From the NCBI GenBank assembly GCA_015064555.1, contig SVRZ01000001.1, positions 1 through 64,000 on the forward strand: a stretch of DNA of 64,000 bases, in the 5' to 3' direction. Position 1 is the stretch's first letter. Each line of letters begins with the position of its first letter. Shown piece after piece: positions 17,001-25,204 of the stretch. The notes beneath the pieces are model-generated. The model did no database searches and was not told where the DNA came from. It saw only the letters and a program-made list of their open reading frames with translations. This stretch comes from Oscillospiraceae bacterium. Its GTDB lineage: Bacteria > Bacillota > Clostridia > Oscillospirales > CAG-272. The position numbers and the translations under genes were made by a program.

Positions 17001-19861
17001 TTTGCAATTCTTGAATTGCCCGAATACCAGCCCGCGAATGTGTAATCATCAATCAGAGCTTCAATAGCAAGGCTTACGTTTTCATCAAGTGCCGTTACGC
17101 TTGTGGGAAGCCCCGCAGTCTTATCGCTTGCCGGAGTATATCCGTTATGCGTGTAGGTGATGTTGTAGGTTATAACATCCCACTTAGCATAGAGTGTTGT
17201 GTCTGCGAATATTCTGGCATTTGCCGCGGGATTCGTTAATTCCGCATCGAGATACCAGCCGCCAAACTTGTAATACTGCCTGGTGGGTACGGTCAGATAG
17301 GAGCTGTCAAGCACCAGACCGTCCGAATAGATTCCGCCGATATCCTTCGCGGAGAGGGATGTTCCGCCATTTGAGTTATATGTTATCCTTATGTTGTCTG
17401 CCGCGCATCTCCAATAATACGTGCTGCCGGATCTATAAGCCGTATAGGCTGTGCCGGTATTGAAGGGCGCAAGCGTTACACCGTCATAGATAACGCCGGT
17501 TGCCCTCATAAGAGTTGCGGCATTCAGTGCCTCTGCATTTTCAACTGCAGCACCGCTGATGGTCGTAGTGTCGTTTGAGAATACCGCCGCAAGATAGTTT
17601 ACTTCCTTGCTGACTATAAGGACGGTTATAGTCATCGTTGCGCTCTCGGTACCGACGATCTCGGGGGAGTCGACGGTATTGCTTCCGCTCACATTCAGGC
17701 GCGCGCTGCTTGATATAGGGCTGACTACACCGCCGAGGTTTACAATCCTCAGCTCGCCTTCTATTCCGAGGTATCCGTCGCTCTCATTTAAAACAACTGT
17801 ATACTTACCCTTCGTGGGAGTGTCCTTTTGCGCCGCAGCCGGCTTGTATTTCGTGCCTACTATCAGGTTGTAATCCTCGTGGTTTGTAGTACCCGTGGGA
17901 TCAAGAATTATCTTTGTTGATTCATAGTCGTAAACCGCTATCGAGGAAGCATTCATGATAACGTTCTCACCTATGGTGAGTCTTCCTCCGGGCAGGACCT
18001 TGATTCCCTGTCCCGTAGCATCTATCGTAGCGCGATTACCGTTCTCATACTCATTGAAGGATACGTCCCAGTTATAGGAAAGCGGGAAGAGCGCTTCAAC
18101 AGTCGAAAGCTTAACGACGATTATCGCCGTAGTTATAGATGCATCCTTCTCTATCTTCAACGATATAACAAGAGGATTCATCTTGGCATCTCCCTTGATA
18201 TCAAGATCTATGCGGCTGATCAGGGGATTGCTTTCATTGTAATTGAATTTAGCCTCAGCCACAGCATTGTTCTGAAGCTGCATTATACTGGTATCCAGCC
18301 TTCCGAGCAGATCAACGGTGGTTTCATTATTCACACCGTCTGCATAGAGGTTTACGTATCCGTAAAGCTGAGCAGCGCTTTCAACGCGCATTTTAGCGGT
18401 CGCCGATTGAACGAAGAATCGGTTGAAGGGGAAGCATTCCACGTTAGCAATATAGGGATCGGTCTCTCTTCCTACACCAACGTATTTTGAAAGCTCTTCA
18501 CCCGTAGCGCCCGACATTCCAAGGAAGGTCGATCCGCCTCGATGCTCTATCATTGTGAACATACTCGTGAAGTCACCGCGCTCGAGCCATATGCGGGATC
18601 CGTTATCCGCTGCCGCCTCGTCTATAAAGCCGTAGCACCATATCTTTGAGGAATCCGTAGCATTATGAAGCTCAGCGCCCGTGGCAAGTGATATCTTTGC
18701 ATGTACACCGACGGTAACAGAGTTAAACATCTGCTGTGCGCCTCCGCCCGTAATAACACCGGAAACTATTATAGTTCCGTTGTTCGTGAGAGTAGCGCCA
18801 TCGCCTATGTGAAGTGTATTTTTGGTAGTGTTCGCCGTCATTCTGGCATTTCCGCTGGCAGTGCTTACAAGCTTTCCGTTACTGTATGAGGCATATGCCG
18901 TACTGCTTGTATCTACTGTCGGTATCTCCAGCGTTACACCGGCAGCAACCGTGCTGTCAGAGGTTATCGAATGATTGAAATGGTTTCCGGACGCGTAGGT
19001 CGTTCCACCGTAGGTGAAGGACTGCATCGGCACGACCTTCGCACCGCTCGCCGTAACAGCGCCGAGGGCTGTGGATATATCGGCATAATATTTGGTTCCG
19101 GATGAGGTGGTCGCGTAGGTCGTTCCCAGAAGAGTATACGGAATGGCAAGCTTGTTATCGTTTGCTTTGCTGTAGCCGTCCTCACCGTCGGTGTTTATGT
19201 AATAATTAACATCCGAGTATGTGTAGTAATATTGCTTGGAAACGTTTACGGTAGCAGGCTGTCCGTAATCCGAAATTCTCGATGAAATGGTGACACTCTT
19301 CGAGGTCGCATATCCACCCGGAGCGGTCAGCGACAGGCTTATCTGAGCATTCTTTCCCGCAAAAAGCACCGTATTTTCGGGAATGGTGACAGTCAGCGCC
19401 CGCTTCTCAACCGTGAATACGTGGTTCTCGCAAACGACCTGACCTGTTGCTTTCTCAATTATTTTATAATAATGCTTGCCCGCGTATATACCCGCCTGCG
19501 CAACGTTCGCGCTCGCGAGCTTTCCCTGCGTCGGGTTATCGTATCCGCTATCATCACGCAGAGTGTAGGCGTAAAGCTCTGCCTCGAAATAATCATCAAA
19601 GCTACCGCTTGTTATTCCGTAGACTATTTTACCCGCGTCCGTGAGCGCGAGAGCGACCTTTTCACCGTCATAGATCTTAGAGGTCGTGAAGGATGCACTC
19701 GTATCTACCGGAGGAAGTGTAACGCTCGGTACACTATCCGGATTCGTGGTAACCGTTTTGTTATTCCACTTGACAATCAGCCACGAGGAAGCGCCGATTA
19801 CCGATAACAGAAGTGCCGTTATAGCCACCGCCAAAAGCGATAGCGAGAGATGCTTTCTCAT
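14072..19861 (-). CDS. Giant (1929 aa) secreted protein: SipW-type signal, beta-rich body, InlB-like repeats, C-terminal Hint (Hedgehog/intein) domain
   Basis: MRKHLSLSLLAVAITALLLSVIGASSWLIV; ITYNSNGG...YKFGGWYLDAELT...LYAKWD; CIAAGTLITLADGSVKPVEELTMDDVLLVYD...CYSLVTVYHLNYLIDGMLSIPG. Confidence 0.85.
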   Translation of the reverse strand: MRKHLSLSLLAVAITALLLSVIGASSWLIVKWNNKTVTTNPDSVPSVTLPPVDTSASFTTSKIYDGEKVALALTDAGKIVYGITSGSFDDYFEAELYAYTLRDDSGYDNPTQGKLASANVAQAGIYAGKHYYKIIEKATGQVVCENHVFTVEKRALTVTIPENTVLFAGKNAQISLSLTAPGGYATSKSVTISSRISDYGQPATVNVSKQYYYTYSDVNYYINTDGEDGYSKANDNKLAIPYTLLGTTYATTSSGTKYYADISTALGAVTASGAKVVPMQSFTYGGTTYASGNHFNHSITSDSTVAAGVTLEIPTVDTSSTAYASYSNGKLVSTASGNARMTANTTKNTLHIGDGATLTNNGTIIVSGVITGGGAQQMFNSVTVGVHAKISLATGAELHNATDSSKIWCYGFIDEAAADNGSRIWLERGDFTSMFTMIEHRGGSTFLGMSGATGEELSKYVGVGRETDPYIANVECFPFNRFFVQSATAKMRVESAAQLYGYVNLYADGVNNETTVDLLGRLDTSIMQLQNNAVAEAKFNYNESNPLISRIDLDIKGDAKMNPLVISLKIEKDASITTAIIVVKLSTVEALFPLSYNWDVSFNEYENGNRATIDATGQGIKVLPGGRLTIGENVIMNASSIAVYDYESTKIILDPTGTTNHEDYNLIVGTKYKPAAAQKDTPTKGKYTVVLNESDGYLGIEGELRIVNLGGVVSPISSSARLNVSGSNTVDSPEIVGTESATMTITVLIVSKEVNYLAAVFSNDTTTISGAAVENAEALNAATLMRATGVIYDGVTLAPFNTGTAYTAYRSGSTYYWRCAADNIRITYNSNGGTSLSAKDIGGIYSDGLVLDSSYLTVPTRQYYKFGGWYLDAELTNPAANARIFADTTLYAKWDVITYNITYTHNGYTPASDKTAGLPTSVTALDENVSLAIEALIDDYTFAGWYSGNSRIAKTTLSGIELLSYFSVPNEDNVTVTIRGEWTKLRYYVVYTYPDGSTTEQIYAATQREEAPLPISVDAYDITKQLCYDHWLYNGAEVTTLADVIPADAEDGARFELTAGSSAKKVLNIVASNGLGIDINITNIYVSHLQYATIMNEYVAQASASDLNTEISKYFLRFIDTENGNTEYDLTAGLKNEYFGDDGALTLTAEYADKYALTVLIDSGAAAIGTRVQVTVPTIYLHESQISMAISEYLNIPYLENAESYRTMAQAQDTNIATSRFFTGWSKDSISISDFVDKKLTVEATFGDKNIITVTGSSGAGVNPITLTGTVYVVESQIAEAFENYIKPYEAQAKQYDLARDTNKYFSRWTDSSGDEIIVITPSMFTDGALTVTAVWENKYVLNISGNSGASTNAISFSKTEYVIQSQIEAIIIEYTKTAIAKDEDINVTRYFSHWEVGGVKIENGVVPPELWQDNVLDISGVWADKYQLQAIADSGTDIVGTRVQFTGAVIYLNPEQIKTAKTDFIDNPLPGSDSSYFSMASAQDDNTATNKYFGGWKFGSATIVTDDDLYALFADNTSVVLVANMASKVKVVLNIPSAYGTSSHRWYIHSTNIALSVIDEWVNEYNYDLTFPEYSTVCYLDSAKTGQITDSLTVTDSGDGTMTIYPDWKEKIVIEVITEKGVDGDASSGKIPTYTVRLSLDGTNEISNTSVTDSAVSTKYFYVMSGQYVKIEPSNSKSQSGLSAYEQITTARSVTLVGSDGSCIAAGTLITLADGSVKPVEELTMDDVLLVYDHESGRFVEAGIIFIEDDGWMEYSIINLRFSNGIVTRLIYEHALFDMTLGRYVYITEGNCEDFVGHEFAMADGDGFTAVTLEEAYVTVEYTGCYSLVTVYHLNYLIDGMLSIPGGIDGIFNMFEYDSDLNYDAEQMKADIEKYGLYTYEDFAEYIPEEVYNMFQAQYFKIAVGKGHITFEKIVAYIEHYLVKHGYV

Positions 19862-19905
19862 AGGCTGCTGCTCCTTTCTTAGATTTTCGACTGTTTATAT
19901 AGCTC

Positions 19906-20661
19906 TCAGTTGGTCTTTTCCACCCATGCTGTGGACACAAATTCGGTGCCCGCCTTATCTCCGCTTGCCTCCCGGAGATATCTGCCAAGACAATGCCTGA
20001 AGTTTGCCGGAATATCAGATCCCGTAAGATTCTTTGGTATCGAGAAGGTATACACCACCTTGATATCCTTCGTGCCGGTGGAGGCAAGCCCTGTAAGAGT
20101 TGTGTCTATATTAAGTATTTTGCCTTCGATGTTTGTTATCGTTTTGCTCGCCCCATCAACCGTTGCCGTTATCGCGTACGAATATTTATATGCATCGTGC
20201 GCGATGGTGTTATTCATCGAGGTATTGAACAGCTTACCGTCATTAACATCCCTGACGTTTTTCGCAAGAAGCGAAAGGTGCAGGTCAAGACTGCCGTTCC
20301 AATCATTTCCAAAGCTTGACTTGCAATTTGCAAGATTTATGCGGTAGGTAACCGATATCTTTCCCGAATCTGTCAGGTTACCGCTTGCATCAACAAAGCT
20401 CTCTGCCCTGTAATCAAATATCTCAACGTCGCCGTAGAGATAAACGAGATCGGTCGAATGAGCGACACCGTATGAATGAAGCTCACCTGTCGCGGTCGTA
20501 TTCATCCCCGAGGGAGCAACAATTATCCAGGATGAAAATCCGATGCTCACCATCGTCATGCAGAAGAGAAGCGGCATAGCAAGCATGAGCGATCTGAGTC
20601 TTTTCATTGTGCTTCTCGACTTTTTTCTTTTCTTTCCGGTTGATTTGATCTCACCGTACAT
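19906..20661 (-). CDS. Secreted protein with SipW-dependent (TasA-like) signal sequence; first gene of the operon
   Basis: MKRLRSLMLAMPLLFCMTMVSIGFSSWIIVAPSG; RBS AAAGGAGG upstream of the 20661 ATG. Confidence 0.72.
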   Translation of the reverse strand: MYGEIKSTGKKRKKSRSTMKRLRSLMLAMPLLFCMTMVSIGFSSWIIVAPSGMNTTATGELHSYGVAHSTDLVYLYGDVEIFDYRAESFVDASGNLTDSGKISVTYRINLANCKSSFGNDWNGSLDLHLSLLAKNVRDVNDGKLFNTSMNNTIAHDAYKYSYAITATVDGASKTITNIEGKILNIDTTLTGLASTGTKDIKVVYTFSIPKNLTGSDIPANFRHCLGRYLREASGDKAGTEFVSTAWVEKTN

Positions 20662-20858
20662 CTGATTGCCGCCTCCTTTCTGTTATCATCAGGTCTTGCT
20701 CTTTTGATTTTGGGCGCGACCACCCGAATAAGTATATGCGCCGGCGCCCGTATATGTGAATCGAGCAGAAATGCTCGTAACTTAATAATATAAATAATAA
20801 ATAATTATTTTATAAGTATAACGCGCATCGCGCGTGCACGCATTCTTATATTAAAAAG

Positions 20859-20887
20859 ATTTTAGCATACTTTTATATATTTTTCAA
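20859..20887 (-). promoter_or_regulatory. Predicted sigma-A promoter for the 20.7-1.9 kb operon
   Basis: Reverse complement TTGAAA-N17-TAAAAT, about 190 nt upstream of the first start codon. Confidence 0.5.
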
Positions 20888-21390
20888 TACTTTTGAGTGA
20901 AAAACAGCAATATGCATAAATGACCCATATCGAATTTATGCAGTTTATTGCAAAAATAACGTATTTTTTGCCATATTTTGTAATTTTGTAGTTTTTTTGA
21001 CTTAGTGTGGGGGCGTGTAAAGATATGAAAAAAGGGTGTGACAAGTGTAAATTTCAACACCTATATAATATAATGAAGGAATTTTTCATTTTTGCCGCAT
21101 AAAAGTAAATGTTTGTTAACATTGAATTTTTGCGCAAAGAAATCAACAAAAAACCGATTCTCTGCTACCTGTCATTTTTGTACCGATATCTCCGGCATAA
21201 AGCTTTTTTAAAGATAAGTACCGAGCTTGCAGCTCTTTTTGCATTGTAACTAAATGTTTGCATAATAAAGACATTTACAATGAATTCTTGATCATTTTGT
21301 AAATATATATTATCATTATTCGCGATAGACGGTGCGATTTTTACTCCACAACGCCGCTTCCTTTAATTTTCAAAAAACACAAAATAACAA

Positions 21391-21432
21391 AAAAGAGCGA
21401 AAAACCGCGTCATAGCGGAATCTTCGCTCTTC
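21391..21432 (-). terminator. Rho-independent terminator downstream of rnc
   Basis: AAGAGCGAA...TTCGCTCTT hairpin followed by a T-run on the minus strand. Confidence 0.8.
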
Positions 21433-21530
21433 TTGTGCGGCCTCGGATGAAGCCATATCCCGATGTGTCAAAGACCGAGGATTCAAGAGAGAAAATTTGA
21501 TCTCTCCCGAATACGTCGGTGCTTTCCTGC

Positions 21531-22298
21531 TTAATGCTTTTTCTTTCCCTTGACAAGCGCCCGATACGCCGCCTCTGCGGCAGCCGCCTCTGCGAGCTTC
21601 AGACTTCTCCCCTTCCCCTCGCCGAGTCTTTTGTCACCGACAATGCATACACAGGTATAGCACTTATCGTGATCGGGACCGCTTTCATTTGTCTTTTCAT
21701 ACACAGGCTGGGGCATACGGCGCTTTTTATCCGCGCACCACTCCTGCAAAAGATTCTTATAGCTCCTCGTCGGAGCAGCAGCTGCGCGAAGGTATTCGGA
21801 GAGGTCCAACATTATAGAAACAGACTTTATCACCGCCGTCATATCGAATGCCGAATCTATATATATCGCACCTATTATAGACTCAAAAAGGTCCTCCATG
21901 ACCGAGCGCTCGTTTTCAATGCCGAGCTTCATGTCGCCCTCGCCCATTATGAAATACTTCTGGAGTCCGAGCCGCTTTATATTTTCCGACAGGTTCTTCT
22001 TATCTGCAAGATTAGAGCGGATATTTGAAAAGTCGCCTTCGTCAAGCTCGGTCTTTATTCCCTTCTCATAGCGAACAGTCTTTTCTCTTATCAGACTTGT
22101 GACTATGGCGGCGGAAAGCACGCTGTCACCAAAGAATTCGAGCACCTCGTTTGATTGAAACCCGACACTTGTATGCACGTTTGCCTCGTTGCAGAAGCTT
22201 GCTCTGGTGAATGCCTGTCTGATAAGCGACTTATCCTTGAAGGTATATCCTATTATTTTTTCGATCACAGGAAGGTTCTTTTCAAATTCCGAAATCAT
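21531..22298 (-). CDS. rnc: Ribonuclease III
   Basis: NEVLEFFGDSVL signature, EDLFESIIGAIYID, YKNLLQEW dsRBD with GEGKGRSLKLAEAAAAEAAYRAL. Confidence 0.95.
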   Translation of the reverse strand: MISEFEKNLPVIEKIIGYTFKDKSLIRQAFTRASFCNEANVHTSVGFQSNEVLEFFGDSVLSAAIVTSLIREKTVRYEKGIKTELDEGDFSNIRSNLADKKNLSENIKRLGLQKYFIMGEGDMKLGIENERSVMEDLFESIIGAIYIDSAFDMTAVIKSVSIMLDLSEYLRAAAAPTRSYKNLLQEWCADKKRRMPQPVYEKTNESGPDHDKCYTCVCIVGDKRLGEGKGRSLKLAEAAAAEAAYRALVKGKKKH

Positions 22299-22379
22299 TT
22301 TAATCTCCGATCCTTTTCTTCAGCCGTATCCAACGTAAAACGCATCCGATCCGGAGTTCGCGTTTACTGTTACTAAAAT

Positions 22380-22408
22380 ATATTACCATCATTTTGCCGC
22401 CGTGTCAA
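22380..22408 (-). promoter_or_regulatory. Predicted sigma-A promoter of rnc
   Basis: Reverse complement TTGACA-N17-TAATAT. Confidence 0.6.
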
Positions 22409-22437
22409 CCACATTTTCCGAAAATCGGCATATGTCA

Positions 22438-22466
22438 TTGACAAAAACAACAAATTATTATATAAT
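22438..22466 (+). promoter_or_regulatory. Predicted sigma-A promoter of the O-antigen-ligase-like gene
   Basis: TTGACA-N17-TATAAT. Confidence 0.75.
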
Positions 22467-22610
22467 ACTAAGAAGAGGGACGAGCCTGCCGCGAGAGCAT
22501 AAGACCTCTGCTCTCACATCGGACCTCCCGATAAAGATAACAGCGAGGGTGCGAGTCTTTTCTACAACACATACCACCCATCGGTAGCCATAAAAGGAGG
22601 CAACACAGAT

Positions 22611-24182
22611 ATGCCGGGCAAAAAGCACCTAAGAGCAAGGCGCACAGAGCTCACAGACGAGAGGATAAGAGCAACCGAAGAGGGATACTCTCCCGCCTCG
22701 GCAGAGCGCGGATGCGAAACAGAAAAAGGGGGATTCGAGCGTTTCCTTGAAGGGCGCGCGCTCGTTCCGATCCTTGCGGTAATAGTATTCGTCGGCCACG
22801 CAACAGGAACCGAGCTTTATCTCGGAACTTTGTTCACCGTTTTGGGATGCTTAGGACTCTGGGTTTGCAAGAGTATTAAGTTTTTCATCCCGTTTTTGCT
22901 AACATTTATTTACCAATTAAACCTTCAGCACACTCCCGGGGCACCAACCTGGTCGGATTATTATAAAGCCCCTCATAGGACGCTTTGGCTCGCTTGTCTT
23001 GCCGCACTGATAGTTATATCGCTGATAGTATACACCGTGAAGAACGTTATTCCGAGGACAAAGGGTGAAAAAGCGCCGCTCATTTATCCGCTGATTTTCC
23101 TCTCTGCGGCATTCATTCTCAACGGTGTGCTCTCGCCCGAATGGACTCCCGCAACTCTTATATTCGGTCTTTGCGAGGTGCTCATATACTTCTATCTTTT
23201 CTACCTTTTCTATTACGGTCTTGAGGGAGAGGATACAAAGAGCATACTTGATTACCTCTGCTACGTTGCTATATTTATAACCCTCATAATATTCGCTCAG
23301 CTCGTGCTGCTTTACGTGCGCGAGGGAAAGGATCTCCTTGTCGGACTTGGATATCTGTTCTCGGTATATATGTGCCTCGGATGGGGCATAAACAACCCCG
23401 TAGGATACTCTATCGCCTTAATGATACCTCTGCTTATAAGGGGCGCCGTCAAGAGCCGATACTACCCCGTTTACTACGTCACCGCCTTCATAGCCTGGGC
23501 AGGAACGGTAATGACGCTTTCAAGAAATGCTATCATCTGGGCTACACTGGCGCTCGGCTTCGGAATAATCGTCGGTTGTCTTTACGGCGAGCGAAAAAAG
23601 TTCTTCCGAGCATCTCTTTCGGTCGTGTGCGTTATAGCCTTCTTTGTGCTCTTCTTATTCTACAATCGCCTTTACGAGCTCTTCAGGCAGCTTATTATGA
23701 AGGGCTTTTCAAACAACGGAAGATTCGACCTCTGGGATCAGGCGGTTGATAATTTCAAGCGCTCACCGATATTCGGAACAGGCTTCTTCGGCTTCGGCAA
23801 GCCCGAAATCGAGCTCGCGGCTGACTTCCTTCCCACAATGGCGCATAACACTATATTTGAGCTTCTTTCGGCTATGGGCATCGTGGGCTTTATCGCCTTC
23901 GGCTATTACCGTCTCAGGTCGCTCGTTCCGCTTATTACGCGCCCGAGCTTCGACAAGCTTATCATCGGTATGACCTTCGGCATAACCATACTTTCAAGCA
24001 TGCTCGATAACTTCGACTTCTACTTCTATACGATGTATCCTTATATGATACTCCTTGCAGTGCTTCACCGCATGCGCCGTCTCGAGCTTATTGATAAGCA
24101 GAAAAAGCGAATCGCAAGGCTGGACAAGAAAATAGCTAAGATCGACAAGAAGCTATGGGATATCGCTCAGCGTCAATACTGA
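22611..24182 (+). CDS. O-antigen ligase/polymerase (Wzy-like) family membrane protein
   Basis: Polytopic; Wzy_C-like region SRNAIIWATLALGF...NNGRFDLWDQAVDNFKRSPIFGTGFFGFG...MAHNTIFELLSAMGIVG. Confidence 0.82.
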   Translation: MPGKKHLRARRTELTDERIRATEEGYSPASAERGCETEKGGFERFLEGRALVPILAVIVFVGHATGTELYLGTLFTVLGCLGLWVCKSIKFFIPFLLTFIYQLNLQHTPGAPTWSDYYKAPHRTLWLACLAALIVISLIVYTVKNVIPRTKGEKAPLIYPLIFLSAAFILNGVLSPEWTPATLIFGLCEVLIYFYLFYLFYYGLEGEDTKSILDYLCYVAIFITLIIFAQLVLLYVREGKDLLVGLGYLFSVYMCLGWGINNPVGYSIALMIPLLIRGAVKSRYYPVYYVTAFIAWAGTVMTLSRNAIIWATLALGFGIIVGCLYGERKKFFRASLSVVCVIAFFVLFLFYNRLYELFRQLIMKGFSNNGRFDLWDQAVDNFKRSPIFGTGFFGFGKPEIELAADFLPTMAHNTIFELLSAMGIVGFIAFGYYRLRSLVPLITRPSFDKLIIGMTFGITILSSMLDNFDFYFYTMYPYMILLAVLHRMRRLELIDKQKKRIARLDKKIAKIDKKLWDIAQRQY

Positions 24183-24202
24183 GCATGAAAGGATATGATT
24201 TT

Positions 24203-25003
24203 ATGAAATTTACGTTTTTAGGCACTAGCCATGGAATAACAGAAAAGGATCGCTTCACCTCCTCGATACTCGTTGAATCGGGGAAAAGGAGCTATCTTAT
24301 CGACGCAGGTGCTCCGATTATGAAGCTTCTTCGCGAGCGCGAGGTAGACCTCGCGTCTCTTAGCGGCATATTTATAACTCACTCGCACTGCGATCATTTT
24401 CTCGGACTTGTTGAGTTTATGAACCAGATCGAATGCTTCAACGAATTTGGCGGTATCAGGATAAACGTCTTCGGCCCCGAAAACTTCCCCTTCGCACCTA
24501 TGAGATATTTTCTCTTTGGCGATGAAAGCGAGCACGGCACAGATAAATTCATCCCGCCCAAGACCGGCGGAAGCAGAAAAAAGGATGACGGCGAAGGACA
24601 CCGTGTCAGATTTACGCGATACACCGAGGGCACCATTTTTGATGACGGTGCTATGAAGATCACGGCTATAAAGACCGAGCACTGTCCCGATTCGCACGCC
24701 TTTCTCTTAGAATCCGAGGGCAAGCGCGCGCTCATCACGGGCGATCTGCGCGTTGATCTTTCGGATATGCCCGAGATCGCGTTTTGCGAAAGGCTCGACC
24801 TTCTCATAACCGAGGCGGCGCATCCGCTCTGGTCTGAGGAAAGGATAATATCGAGAGCGAGGAGCATCCTCGCGCCGAAGATCGTCATCACTCACGTGTG
24901 CCCCTTCCGTAACACAGAGGAGCATCTCTCGGTGGCGAAGGAAAGACTTTCCGCATCGCATACCGTCATCAGCGTTACCGATGGCGATATTATCGAGATA
25001 TAA
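24203..25003 (+). CDS. MBL-fold metallohydrolase
   Basis: MKFTFLGTSHG..., FITHSHCDHFLGL (HxHxDH), ALITGDLR, ITEAAHPL, IVITHVCP. Confidence 0.9.
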   Translation: MKFTFLGTSHGITEKDRFTSSILVESGKRSYLIDAGAPIMKLLREREVDLASLSGIFITHSHCDHFLGLVEFMNQIECFNEFGGIRINVFGPENFPFAPMRYFLFGDESEHGTDKFIPPKTGGSRKKDDGEGHRVRFTRYTEGTIFDDGAMKITAIKTEHCPDSHAFLLESEGKRALITGDLRVDLSDMPEIAFCERLDLLITEAAHPLWSEERIISRARSILAPKIVITHVCPFRNTEEHLSVAKERLSASHTVISVTDGDIIEI

Positions 25004-25172
25004 ACTCTCACAAGCCTCCGAAAGCTGTACATATACGCAAGAGATTATAAACACGGATAAATATCTTATGCCGATAAATTGCTTTTAAAAATCAATATTT
25101 GTAAACAAAAGGCGACATATCAGCACCGAAGCCCCGGTGAAGATATGCCGTCTTTCGTATTCAAATCATGGC

Positions 25173-25203
25173 AGTATCACTTTTGCCTGTGATACTTTTT
25201 TAT
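25173..25203 (+). terminator. Rho-independent terminator
   Basis: AGTATCAC-ttttgcct-GTGATACT-TTTTTT. Confidence 0.75.
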
Positions 25204-25204
25204 C

